Source: Cryptomeria japonica (lineage: Eukaryota > Streptophyta > Pinopsida > Cupressales > Cupressaceae). From it: a DNA stretch of 60,000 bases. The translations under genes and the position numbers were made by a program. The stretch's first letter is position 1. Each line of letters begins with the position of its first letter. Below, one piece after another: positions 33,691 through 46,401 of this stretch. The notes beneath the pieces were generated by a model. The model saw only the letters and a program-made list of their open reading frames with translations. It ran no database searches and was not told the DNA's origin. Location: the NCBI RefSeq assembly GCF_030272615.1, contig NC_081410.1:253629533-253689532 (forward strand), written 5' to 3'.

Positions 33691-35040
33691 TATCAGAGAA
33701 CTTTGTCATGATTGTACCCAAGATAAATTTATATTAGGTGCTTTCTCATAGAAACCTGAATTACTTGCATGCAAACAATAGATATGAATAATGAATGAGA
33801 AAATGGATGGGTGATATGCAACAAAATGCAATTTATATACAATAGATGATATGACGATCCATAGATTATTCATAGTGATTTTTTTTCATCATTGAGCATG
33901 GTAGTATCATTCTTGGCTGAGGTAGCAGGAACCAAGTTTGAACATTTCAACTGTAAGCAAGCATCATAGACAAGGAAAAGTTAGCCTCCATTCTGGTTCA
34001 TGCGCAAATGGTTGAGGTATACGCTATAGTCAATAAGCCATAGTGATCCATGACTGTATTTTTGCATATGATCACGTAACTTAGTGAACTTCCCACGTAG
34101 ACACCATTAGTACATGCCCTAGAACTGCATTGGAACAATCCACAGACATCAAACAAAGAAAAGGATATTAGGAACCATCCTAGATACTCTAATCACTTGT
34201 GGATATCCTGGAGTAGCGTAGGAACCTGATATAAATAAACAAATAACAAATCAACCAAGTACTCATTAGCTAAACCGAATTTTCTTGTCAAAGAAAATGC
34301 TACCATGACTTGTCTATGAGGAAGGATGCATCCTTGTGAAGATAATTATGTGTAGATGTTTTGATTGGTTGGTTGATTTTATAAGTGGTCATCATTTGAG
34401 TAGTTCAAAAAAGTTTCGTTTGGTGTCTGTTGTGATGTGTATGTACAAGGAATAATATGTGTTGCAATGTTTTTGACTGATTTTTGATGTTTTATCATGT
34501 TTTTATGGATTTTGTGTGTTTTTTAATGTTTTTGATATTTTTTGAGTTTTACGAATGTTTTTGGTATATTTCCAGCCCATTTTGAATAAGGAACTCCATT
34601 AATCACAAGTAATGTAGAATCCACTTCCATTAGTAGGTTAAGAGAATTGCCTCAGTTAAACGTTGCTATGAAAGCGAGATGTAGGACACATGAAGTACTA
34701 ACCCTAATTGCAGATCAATGACAAGCCATGGTTTGAATGATAGATGAATGGATGCAATGGATGTGATCATAACAAGTCTGAAAGACAATGGAGCCATATC
34801 TTCTAATGTTTACTAGGTTTTCACCATCATACTTACCCAACGCACCAGTGAAGTGATTTTCACCATTTGGATGCATGATTTTTCTTTACTATTTTCTTGA
34901 CTTTTTTGTATTTTATTTAGGACATTTTTCTGAATGTTTTTGGTATTTTTTGATATATTGGAGGAGCTTGATGCTTTACACAACTTATATATAAAACCAT
35001 TTGAGGTGCATGTTGTTGATTGGATCTTCTAGTGATTCTC
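33691..35040. other. Tat untranslated region downstream of integrase
   Basis: No gene supported. T-rich runs with TTTTTGATGTTTTT-like words lie at 34470-34570 and again at 34890-34960. Single-copy within this window as far as can be read by eye. Confidence 0.5.
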
Positions 35041-35392
35041 CTTCTAAAGTTGCTAACTGATATGCCCCAGACCCAAATACAACAGTGATAACATATGGAC
35101 CCAGCCAGTTGGATTCAAACTTGCCTTAGTGTTCTCTATTTGGTTGGTTGTGAGGATTCTCCTTGAGAACAATATATCTTACCTCAAATGTGCGAGGTTT
35201 TACTTGATGATTGCAGCTTCTAAAATTGCTAACTAATATTCCCCAGACCCAAATATAGCAGTGATAACATATGGACCTAGCCAGTTGGATTCAAACTTGC
35301 CCATATGTTCTCTGTTTGGTTGGTTGTGAGGATTCTCCCTGAGAACAAGATCTCCTACCACAAATGTATGAGGTTTGACTCGATGATTGTAG
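35041..35392 (-). repeat. 176-bp tandem duplication in the integrase C-terminus
   Basis: 35041-35216 and 35217-35392 are diverged copies with a constant offset of 176 bp (for example TTGGATTCAAACTTGCC at 35109 and 35285). The segment encodes the GPY/F-like end of integrase (FESNWLGPYV), so the reading frame there is duplicated at its 3' end. Confidence 0.8.
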
Positions 35393-38300
35393 CTTCTTCT
35401 CATGTGCTGCTGATAGGATTTTAGGTGGTTGTATGCAACTTGTGACCTTTTATCAAGCAGTTCCAAGTCCTTAAGATGGGAGACTCGGTATGCTTCATCA
35501 TCTAGAAGATTGTGCAAAGAGAACCATAAAGAGGATATTTCAACCTTAATAGGTAGGATGGCTTCTTCTCCATAAACTAGTGAGTAGGGAGTTGCACCTA
35601 TAGGGGTTTGAGCTAGTTGGATATGCCCATAGTGTTGGATTTAAGCGAATGTGTCAATCATGGCCAGCATCATTGACTATCTTTTTTAGGATCCTTAATA
35701 TATTCTTGTTTGATTCTTTGGCTTGACCATTTCCTTGTGGGTAATGTGGAGTGGAAAAATGGTGTTGGATGTGAAACTTCTCACAAAGTTCACGGACATC
35801 CTGATTTTTAAAAGGAAGGTCATTATTTGTGATGATGGACATGGGTACGCCATACTGGCAGATGATGTAATTAAGGATGATTGAGGTGATCTTCTTGTCA
35901 GTGACTTGGGTAAGTGGAATGAATTTGATCCACTTTGTGAAGTATTCGGTGGTGGTAATGATAAATTTATGGTCATTAGATGAAGATGGATGGATTTTAC
36001 CCATAAGGTCAAGTCCCCATTGACAAAAGGGCCATGGTGTTGTGATTGGTTGTAATTCCTATGTTGGGGCATGTATCAGATCTCCATGAACATGGCACTT
36101 TTGCACTTTCTGACAAAATAGTAGGAGTCCTTTTCCATTGAGGGCCAATAGTATCCAGCACGTATGATTTTCTTTGCTAGAGAAGGACCACTTGAGTGAG
36201 CCCCACAAATTCCTTCATGTACTTATTCCAAGGCTTTTTTATCTAATCTTGTTCCAAACATCGAAGGAGAGTACCATCAAGACTTCACCTGTATAGGGTG
36301 TCGAAAATGATGGTGTATCGATTGGTTTGGTGGATAAAGGTTTTTTGTTGGTTATTTGATTGGTTAAGGGGATGTGTGTGATCACGTAGGCAAGTGAAGA
36401 ACTCACCGTACCATGGGGATTTGGAACTGACAAGGTGACATATTATTTCAGTTTGAGGGATATCATAAGAAGGGATCCAAAGTTGTTCTACCAAGAACTC
36501 GTAGCGTGTCAAATTTTACGCAAGATCTAGGAGAGAGGCAATTGTAGCCATTATGTCAGTAGCTCGATTCTGATCTCTTGGTACTTGCTCAAATGTGATA
36601 GTCACAAATGAATCTTTGAAACTATCCACCATCCTTTTATACGACATGAGCTTATCATCCTTAGTTTGATATTCATCGGTGACTTGTTGGATGACTAGCT
36701 GGGAATCTCCATATACCTGTAGCTCTTTTAGATGCCATTGTATATCCAATCTAAGTCATGTGATCAAGGCCTCATATTCTGCTATAATATTGGTGCATGG
36801 GAAAGTGAGCCTGTATGACATTGGGATGTTGTCACCTTGAGTTGTGATAAAAATAATACCTGGCCCTGAGCCATGTCTATTGTATGAGCCATCAAAATAT
36901 AGCTTCCAAGGTTGTGTAGCTGTGATCATGAAGATCTCTTCATCTAGAAAATTGGAAACAAGAGGATGGTCACCTTTGAGTGGTGCATCGGCCAACTGAT
37001 CTGCAATAACCTACCCCTTGATAGCCTTGTGGTCTACATACTCTATATCAAATTCACTCAAGATCATAACCCATTTGGCCAAGCAGCCTATCAATGCTTC
37101 CTTGTTGAGTAGGTACTTGAGTGGATCTATTTTGGCAATGAGTTGTACCTTGTGTGTTAACATGTAGTACCTCAATTTGGTGGCTGCTAAGATAGCTGCT
37201 AGGAAAGATCACTCAATAGGTGTGTAATTGAGTTCATAGCCTACCAATGTGTGGGAGATACAGTGTACAACACATTATTTTCCTTTTCTATTATGTTGTG
37301 CCAGTAGTACTCCTAATGCCATATTTGTAGCTGAAATATATTGCAATAGAGGTCTACTTTGATCTGGTGGGATCAACAAAAGTGTATGCATTAGGTAGTC
37401 TTTAAGCATTTGGAATGCTTGCTGGCCCTTTATATCCCATTGAAAGAGGATATTATTGTGTAACAGATGCGTGAAGGGATGACAATTATCAGCCAATTAT
37501 GCAATGAATCTCCGAATTGATTATAGCCGCCCTTGTAGTGTCCTTAACTGACTGATGTTCTTTGGAGGTGGCATGTCCATGATTGCTTTGACTTTTGCTA
37601 GATCTACTTCAATGCCTTTTCTTGGGATAATGTATCCTAAGAGCTTCCCTAAAGTTACTCCAAAGACACATTTCTTTGGATTGAGATGGACATGATATTG
37701 CTCTAATTTTTCAAAGATTTTTCCTAGTATTGCAAGATGACCTTTTCTTGTTAGTGATTTAGCGAGTAAATAATCGACATAATCTTCCATTATGGTGTGC
37801 ATCATGTTATGAAATATGGTAGTCATGGCTCTTTGATATGTTTCCAATGCATTCGTCAGACCAAATGGCATCACATTCCAAGAGTATGTTCCCCATGGGC
37901 ATGTGAAAGCAATTTTGTGTTGATCCTCTAGAGAAATCTTGATCTGGTTGTACCCTGAAAAGCCATCCATAAGAGAAAGCATTGCATGACCTGCTATTAA
38001 ATCTATAATCATGTCGATGTTTAGTAAGGGGAAGTCATCTTTAGGGCATGCCCTATTTAAATCTTTGAAGTCTGTATAGATACAGATGCCCCCATTAGGT
38101 TTACCAATAGGTACAATATTGGAGATCCACTCTACATAATCAATTGGTCTGATGAAGCCAACATCCAAGAGATTTTTAAGTTCTTCCTTGACAAGAACAA
38201 CAATATGGTGGTGCATCTTTCTGAGCTTTTGTTTGACATGTTTATCTCCTTCTGCCATAGTTAGGTGATGCATGACCAAATCTGGATCTAAGTCAGGCAT

Positions 38301-38604
38301 GTCTGCATAAGACCATGCGAAGTTGATTTGACACTTCTGGAAGAATTCCACAAATTTTGGTTGTTCCTCTTGAGTTAATAGAGATGCCAAATGTATTTGG
38401 TGAGGAGTCTCAAGGGTCCCCACAATGAATTCTTTTGCTTCCTCTATTAGGATGGTCAATCTCTCTTGATTCTTATTAGAGGGGAGGATGTCAAACCTTT
38501 CATCCTCAGGGGCCTCAGAGAGGTTTTCACCTTTGGATACACTCTTTGTTTTTACTTTTTTGGGATCAAACAGTGTGGTTTTTCACTACAAGATCCATGT
38601 TTTA
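35233..38604 (-). pseudogene. Tat element pol: RT, two RNase H domains, integrase
   Basis: Read leftward from the Copia-2 insertion. RT (37521-38459): VPIGKPNGGI, DFKDLNRACPKDDFPL, LMDGFSGYNQI, MPFGLTNA, and the catalytic box as YVDY instead of YVDD. A gypsy-type RNase H remnant follows (37275-37496, ISATNMALGVLLAQ). Then comes an archaeal-type RNase H (36516-36995) with acidic residues in YFDGS, AEYEAL, YGDSQLV and DQNRATD. Integrase has a zinc-binding region (36060-36240), a core (35654-36004) with TTTEYFTKW, GVPMSI-NND and a final ...ESNK, and the C-terminus to 35233. Stops and frameshifts throughout; altered RT and integrase active-site residues mean it is dead. Confidence 0.85.
38599..38604. 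repeat. Target-site duplication GTTTTA of Copia-2 (left)
   Basis: GTTTTA at 38599-38604 and 46402-46407. Five bases would be usual; the sixth may be chance. Confidence 0.8.
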
Positions 38605-40152
38605 TGATAGTTATGATACTTAATATAAGTATAGATCCAATAGCCAACAAGATGAGAGGGGGGGGGTGAATCATACAAACTTAATCATCCATAAAAGCAT
38701 CAGATTCAACCTCGGTAACATATATTTCAGTAATATAACCAAAACTGTTAAACATGCAAACTCAAAAGCATATCAACATCATAAACCACATAACACCAGA
38801 TTTAACATGGAAACACAAATAGGGAGAAACCACTCTGGGATTTCAGACCCACTAAGAAATATACTCTTCTAGAGTATGCACAGTTAAAAGCAAATCCTAT
38901 TAAAGATTACAAACACATTGCTAGATGTGACCCGGTTAAGGGATTTCCCTCAGATTTGTTAGGATCTTCACCTTGTTAGAAGTGACCTTATTAAAGGATT
39001 TCAAACACTCAATCAGAATGTCACCTTGCTAGAGGGTTTTACAAATAAGACTGTTAAGTCCACTCGGTTAAGAGATTTTCTATCACTTTCACAAAATAAC
39101 AGTAATAAAAATCTATCTGCAAATTCACATCTAAAATGCTAAAGCAGATTCCTATTTGTTCAATACAATATAAACATAGAACTAATCTTGTCCATCTATT
39201 GGGCTTCTATACTCTATTATTCTAACAGGTCTTCAAGATTCTATGCTCGGTAATCACTATGTAGCATCCCTATGCATACACTTGCCCACATGCATTGTTT
39301 ATCAATAGTTTCCTATTTATAAACAATTCGGTAACCACTTAATCTCCTTGATCACATTTCCCATGATCAATCATAGCCATCAAATCTTCTATCTTGTCCA
39401 GGTTCAATGCATCTTTCGATCTGAAAATGTTTTACCCCACCTTGGAACTTGCATAATAGTCTTGGAACTTGTGCTAGGGTATTGCAGTTCAATCTGAGCT
39501 GTAGATCTTCATGCTGGCTTTTCATTGCCTTAGATTCATTAACAAACTTCATTCACAGCTCACCAATCATTTAATCCATTCCAGCTCATCAGCTTCCTTC
39601 ATTAAATAATGCATGTAAACATTTAATGCATTCTATTATAGCTCAGTTACAACTCGGTTATAACTTGGTGAATGCTAAACTTCACTCGGTAGACATTCCA
39701 CCTTCATTAACCGATAGTGATAACCTTAGGGTTTACCGACTAGGTTCCTTAGGGTTTACTAACTAGGTTCTTTGCTTGATAACATAGTATAGTATTAACC
39801 TTTACATTTTATAGCATATGTATGATGTTAAAACAATCTAAAACATCATGATCTCATCATTATCTGACTCAGTACTAGTTGCCCATTGAATACCTTATTC
39901 TTCCCCTTATTCATCATATTCTTTCCTATGTCTTTTACTGACATCTTTATAATCTTCATATCATACTTCTCAAGATATGGCAACATCATACTGAATTAGA
40001 AAATCAATTTATTGACATCAATGAAAAAATAATAATATCAAGACAGTAAACATCTTTAAACAGTTATACCCATAATCATCAACAACCTTCTCAATATCCT
40101 TATGAAATGCTAACAATCTTTCATTGTCTGTTATAATACAACATTGCCAACA
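38605..40152 (-). repeat. 3' LTR of Copia-2
   Basis: TGATAGTTATGATAC...ATTGCCAACA on the plus strand. Contains a run of 9 G followed by TGAATCATAC; the partner LTR has 12 G. Confidence 0.92.
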
Positions 40153-40164
40153 ATCTCCCCCTTT
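40153..40164 (-). promoter_or_regulatory. Polypurine tract of Copia-2
   Basis: The minus strand reads AAAGGGGGAGAT next to the 3' LTR. A second copy of the purine block is at 40363-40372, and the whole 3' untranslated region is 40165-40611. The block 40145-40174 is identical to those of element A and Copia-1. Confidence 0.8.
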
Positions 40165-40611
40165 GGCATTGATGGAAAAACCAATTGATTTGACCTTAAA
40201 AGATTCGGATTACTATGATTCTAAAATGCTGAAATGCTCTCCCCCATACATTAGACTTCTCCTGTTTTCAGTCTTCGTTCCAATCTGTAGTATGCTCAGT
40301 TTTCTTTTAGTCTTCTCCCCTGATAGGTCTTCTCTCAGTCTTCTCCCCTTTATAGTAGTCTTCTCCCCCTTTGACAACAATGCCAAAAAGTAAAGAACTA
40401 AAACATAATTACTTTCTGTAAGAAGTGATTTCCTACTGTTGTGTATCAACTGAGTCTCGATTAGAGCATTTCTCTTTAATTCTTGTTCCCTGTAAGATTT
40501 CCTGTAATAATTCCTATACACCTTTAGAAAAATCCTAAAGTGTATAAATCAGCATCAACTCCCAAAAGATATTCATTAGAGTCATCAGATTGATGCTTTC
40601 ACCAAACTTAG

Positions 40612-43600
40612 TTAGTGAATAAAAGATAGGGGTAGGACCCCTAGCTTACTTCTGAGATATTCAAAAGTGTCCTTTGGTAGTGGTTTGGTGAAGATATCTG
40701 CTATCTGTTTCTTTGTGCTAACATACTCCAATACCACTTTCTTCTCTTAAGCTTCTTCTCTAAGATAATGATATTTGATAGAGATGTGATTTGTCTTAGA
40801 GTGCATAATAGGATTCTTTGAAATATTAATGGCACTAGTATTGTCACAGAATATAGTTACTAGCTCGGTAACTTTCTCATTTATACCTTCCAATAGTTGT
40901 TTGATCCATGCAATGCTGGTACAATTTAGTGCTGCAGCAATGTATTCAGCTTCTGGTGTTGACTGTGAAACACATCCTTGTTTCTTGCTAAGCCAACTCA
41001 CTAGTCTTTCTCCTAAAAAGAAAACTCCTCCACTTGTGCTTTTTCTGTCATCAATGTTCCCTGGCCAATCAGCATTAGTATAAACTTTTAAATCAAAATC
41101 ATTTCCTTTTTGATATACTAAGCCATAATCCTCAGTGCCTTTCAAGTATCTAAAAATTATTTAGATTGCTATCATGTGTGTTTCCTTGGGATTTGCAGAT
41201 AATCTTGCAACTATACCTACTACATGTGCTATGTCTGGTCTGCTATGAACAACATATTGTAGTTTTCCAATCATGGATCGGTAAAGTGTCTCATCAATAG
41301 ATGAAGATTCATCATTTTTTGACAATTTATAGTTGGTAGTCATCGGAGTACTTACTGGTTTTGAATCCTCCATTCCAAATTTCTTCAAGATTTCCTTTAT
41401 GTACTTGGATTGAGTAATGAAAATCTCATTTTTCATTTGTAGTATCTGTAAACCTCTAAAATACTTTATCTCACTGATTAATGACATCTCAAATTCTTTG
41501 CTCATTTCATTTCCAAAGTTCTTGCATAAAGAGTCATTTCTACAAAATATAATATCATCAAAAAATATGGTTGAGATTAGTATTCCATTTTCATCATTCT
41601 TCATATACATGTTGTTGTTCTCACTTGTCCTTATAAAACCAATCTTAATCAAATAAGAGTGCAATCTTTCATACCATGCTCTTGGTGCTTGTTTCAAACC
41701 ATATAAAGCTTTGTTCAATTTACATACCTAATCTTTATTATTGTCTTCAACAAATCCTTTAGGTTGTTCAATGAAAACTTCTTCTTCTAATATTCCATTC
41801 AAAAATGTAGATTTGACATCCATTTGATATACCTTGAAATTTTTGAAAGCAGCATAGGCCAACAATGTTCTTACTCCTTCAAGTCTAGCAATAGGTCCAA
41901 AAGTTTCACCATAATCAATTCCTTCTTCTTGAGCATAACCTTTGCAAACTAGTCTTTCTTTGTTTCGAATGACCTCACCTTTTTCATTTAGCTTGTTTCT
42001 AAAAATCCACTTTGTACCGATTACATTTTTCTCCTTCGGTCTTGGGATTAGTGTCCATGTGTCATTCTTCTTGATTTGATCAATCTCTTCTATCATAGCA
42101 TTTATCCAATCTTCACTGTTAAATGCCTCTTTCACTATTCTCAGTTCAAATTCAGATATCAAACATGTGTTCTGTCTCAGTTTGTTCCTTGTCATCACTA
42201 GATCATCCTTATCTCCTATAATCTGACTTGGTGCATGATGACTTTTGACATACTTGGCTAATATAGGCTTGGTAGGCTCTGTAAGATCTTCTTCATCACT
42301 CAGTAACTGGATATTCTCTTCATTTTCTTCAACAGTCTTCTCAGTAAGACTTCTCAGTTGCACATAGACAAATTCATCATAGTCTTCTGGTTCCTTGGAA
42401 TTTCCTTCATCATTTCTTTCTGCAAATTCATCAATTTTCACATTTGCACTTTCTACTATTTTGTTAGATGATTTGATCAGACATTTAAATGCTTTGCTTC
42501 TAGAAGAATAACCTAGAAATGTTCCTTCTTCACTTTTCCGATCAAACTTGCCATTTCTATCATCTTTGTGAACATAGCATCTACTTCCAAAGATTTTAAA
42601 ATAACTAACATTAGGTTTCTTATCATACCAGATTTCATATGGTGTCTTCAAAGTACCTTTCTTCAATTGAACTCAGTTCAAGGTGTAAACTATTATGCTT
42701 ATTGCTTCTCTCCAAAATGTTTGTGGCACCTTCTTTTCAATCATCAATGTTCTAGCACAATCCACAATAGATCTGTTTCTTCTCTCAGCTAGTCCATTCT
42801 GCTATGGAGTTCTCAGTGTAGAGACTTGTCTTTTAATACCATGATCATTGCAAAATAAGTTGAACTCATTAGATGTGAACTCTCCTCCTCTATCTAATCT
42901 AAGACATTTCAGTTGTCTTCCTATTTCATTTTCAACTCTTGCCTTCTACCATTTAAACATTTGAAAAGATTCTGATTTTTCTTTTAAAAACATTACTGAC
43001 ATCATCCTTGAATAGTCATCCACAAATAATATGAAATATTTATCACCATAATAACTTTGAACTTTCATAGGACCACAAAGATCAGTGTGCACTAGATCTA
43101 AAATTCCCTTAGAAGTGTAAGACTTACTTGTAAAGCTTGATCTTGTCATCTTACCATTTGGCATCCTCGGTACATAGCATTCTTAGGTTTTTCAAGACTT
43201 GGTAGACCTCTTACTCTGTGCTTCTTTCTTATTTTGGTCAGATTATCAAAATTTACATGACAAAACCTTTTATGCCATAACCAGGTATCATCAATCTTTG
43301 CATGCAAACACTTATTTCGAGTTGAGTCAAGGTGAAATGTGTTACCTTTTGTTTGTGTCCTGGTAGCAGCTAACTTTCCATTCTTGTCATGAACTTTGAC
43401 AATTCCTTTCTGAAATTCTATTCGGTAACCTGTGTTGTTTAACTATGCTACACTCAACAAATTGTATTTCAAACCTTCAACCCAATAAACATCATTGCAT
43501 CTTGCATTATCAAGAAGTGTTATGGATCCTTTACCTCTCACCAGACATGGTGCATCATTACCAAATCTAACATAGCCTCCATCATAATCTTCTAATATAA

Positions 43601-44795
43601 CAAACTTGTGATTATCTCCTGTCATATGATGTGAGCATCCACTATCTATAATCCAAGAATCATTAGTGTTTATGTGAGATATTAGGTCTTTTTCTTCATA
43701 CCTTTCTTCATCTGATCCATCCTTGATAGCCACATAAACTACTTCCTCTGTATCAGTCTCATCTGATTTATTATCATTGGATTCCTCATTAGCTATTAAG
43801 CATGTCTTTCTATCTCTTCTTTTGAAGTCTCGGTGTCCTCTGTAATGATTATCTTTCTGTCTATCATCTCGATAATCTCTCTTTTTAGTAAAATCTTTGT
43901 CAGGACAGTTAGAAGCCATATGTCCTATCTTATCACAATTGAAACATTTCAAAGGTAGTTTTCCTTTATACTTACCTTTGCCTCTCGGTAACCTTTTGGC
44001 TAATAGTGCTTCAAACTCTTCTTGCTTTCTGATTTCCTCATATAATTTGTGTACTGCCTCCATGTTCTTACGAAATCTGTCACTTGCTCCACTATGATCT
44101 CCTTCAGAGTACTTATACTTTCTTTCATTATAATCATTAGATTCATCAAGATGAAAAGAACTAAATGCAGATTCAACTTTATTTACCGAAGATCCATTGT
44201 TATCAAAGTTACTTAACTCAAATGCATGTAGCTTACCAATAGTAGCATCTAAAGAAACTGGCATATTAGGTACAAACCTCAATTCATTGATTGCAGAGAC
44301 TCAGATTACATAAGCTGGTAGAAGGGTTCTTAACAACTTACTTGTTATATCCTTTTCTTCAATAGTTCCACCTGCTCCTTTGATTTGATTGACAATCTCC
44401 TTTAGTCTTGTACTGTACTGAGTTATGTTCTCACCTTCATTCATCCTCATAGATTCAAGTTGTCCTCTTAGACTATCTACTTTTTCTCTTTGAACATGCT
44501 CATCTCCTCCATATACTGATATGAGCTTATCCCACATTACCTTTGCATCATTGCAGCCTTCTAGATCATTAAACTCTGAATTAGTCAATGCAGATGTTAT
44601 TTAAATCATTGCTTGAATATGTTCTTGCTTTTCCTTTATCTCTTCCATAGTCAATGGATAGGTTCTCAGTGTTACAAAATCATTCTCCAGATAGTATACA
44701 ACATATTCTCTAACTCCTGATAGATGTAGCTTCATCCTTTTTTGCCATGTAGAGAAACTTGACTTGTTCAACTTCGGTGCATCCCTCTTATACAT
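40612..44795 (-). pseudogene. Copia-2 gag-pol polyprotein (nearly intact)
   Basis: Start at 44795 (MYKRDAPKLNKSSFSTWQ). Gag UBN2-type domain; zinc knuckle CFNCDKIGHMASNC (~43930); protease DSGCSHHMT intact (~43640); GAG-pre-integrase. Integrase core has FVDDYSRM, LRLDRGGEF and QNGLAERRN, so the DDE residues are present. RT has KWIFRNKLNEKGE, DVKSTFLNG and FFDD in place of YVDD; RNase H with STPEAEYIAA, ending near 40612 (TKPLP motif). In-frame stops include TAA at ~44598, TGA at ~44298, TAG at ~43440, and TAG for Gln in the TPQQNG motif. One frameshift lies near 43150. Most stops are one C-to-T change from Gln or Arg codons. Confidence 0.9.
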
Positions 44796-44845
44796 CTTTG
44801 GATCTTTAACTCAAGTGCCTTTAAACTTTCCTTCCAGAGTCCAAG

Positions 44846-44857
44846 GCTCTAATACCA
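44846..44857 (-). other. Primer binding site of Copia-2
   Basis: The minus strand reads TGGTATTAGAGC, two bases inside the 5' LTR; identical to the PBS of Copia-1. Confidence 0.85.
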
Positions 44858-44859
44858 AT

Positions 44860-46401
44860 TGATAGTTCTAATACTTAATATAAGTATAGATCCAATAGCC
44901 AAAAAGATGAGAGCGGGGGGGGGGGGTGAATCATACAAACTTAATCATCCATAAAAACATCAGATTCAACCTCGGTAACATATATTTCAGTAATATAACC
45001 AAAACTGTTAAACATGCAAACTCAAAAGTATATGAACATCATAAACCACATAACACCAGATTTAACGTGGAAACCCAAATAGGGAAAAACCACCGTGGGA
45101 TTTTGGACCCACTAAGAAATATACTCTTCTAGAGTATGCTCGGTTAAAAGCAAATCCTATTAAAGATTACAAACACATTGCTAGATGTGACCCGGTTAAG
45201 GGATTTCCCTCAGATCTGTTAGGATCTTCACCTTGTTAGAAGTGACCTTGTTAAAGGATTTCAAACACTCAATCAGAATGTCACCTTGCTAGAGGGTTTT
45301 ACAAATAAGACTGTTAAGTCCTCTTGGTTAAGAGATTTTCTATCACTTTCACAAAATAACAGTAATAAAAATCTATCTGCAAATTCACATCTAAAATGCT
45401 AAAGCAGATTCCTATTTGTTCAATACAATCTAGACATAGAACTAATCTTGTCTATATGCTAGGCTTCTATACTCTATTATTCTAACAGGTCTTCAAGCTT
45501 CTATGCTTAGTAATCACTATGTAGAATCCTTGTGCATACACTTGCCCGCATGCATTGTTTATCAACAGTTTCCTATTTATAAACAATTCAGTAACTGCTT
45601 AATCTCCTTGATCACATTTCCCATGATCAATCATAGCCATCAGATCTTCTATCTTGTCCAAGTTCAATGCATCTTTCAATCTGAAAATGTTTTACCCCAC
45701 CTTGGAACTTGCATAATAGTCTTGGAACTTGTGCCAGGGTATTGCGGTTCAATCTAAGCTATAGATCTTCATGCCGACTTTTCATTGCCTTAGATTCGTT
45801 AACAAACTTCATTCATGGCTCACCAATAATTTAATCCATTCCAACTCATCAGCTTCCTTCATTAAATAACACATGTAAACATTTAATGCATTCTATTATA
45901 GCTCGATTACAACTCAGTGAATACTAAACTTCACTCAGTAGACATTCTGCCTTCATTAACCAATAGCGATAACCTTAGGGTTTATCGACTAGGTTTCTTA
46001 GGGTTTACCGACTAGGTTCTTTGCTTGATAACATAGTATAGTATTAACCTTTACATTTTACAACATATGTATGATGTTAAAACAATCTAAAACATCATGA
46101 TCTCATCATTGTCTGACTCGGTACTAGTTGCCCATTGAATAACTTATTCTTCCCCTTATTCATCATATTCTTTCCTGTGTCTTTTACCGACATCTTTATA
46201 ATCTTCATATCATACTTCTCAAGATATGGCAACATCATACTGAATTAAAAAATCAATTTCTTGAAATCAATGAAAAAATAATAATATCAAGACAGTAAAC
46301 ATCTTTAATCAGTTATATCCATAATCATCAACAACCTTCTCAATATCCTTATGAAATGCCAACAATATTTCATTATCTGTTATAATGCAATATTGCCAAT
46401 A
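44860..46401 (-). repeat. 5' LTR of Copia-2
   Basis: Matches 38605-40152. Its outer end reads ATTGCCAATA, one change from ATTGCCAACA in the partner. Confidence 0.9.

Larger units (their letters stand above)
38605..46401 (-). mobile_element. Copia-2: Ty1/copia retrotransposon inserted in the Tat element
   Basis: A complete 7.8 kb minus-strand element with ~1.54 kb LTRs, PBS, PPT and TSD. It interrupts the Tat frame between protease and RT. The LTRs differ at about 5% of positions over the first ~260 bp by eye, and the coding region has only one frameshift. It is therefore the youngest-looking insertion of the right block. Confidence 0.92.
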
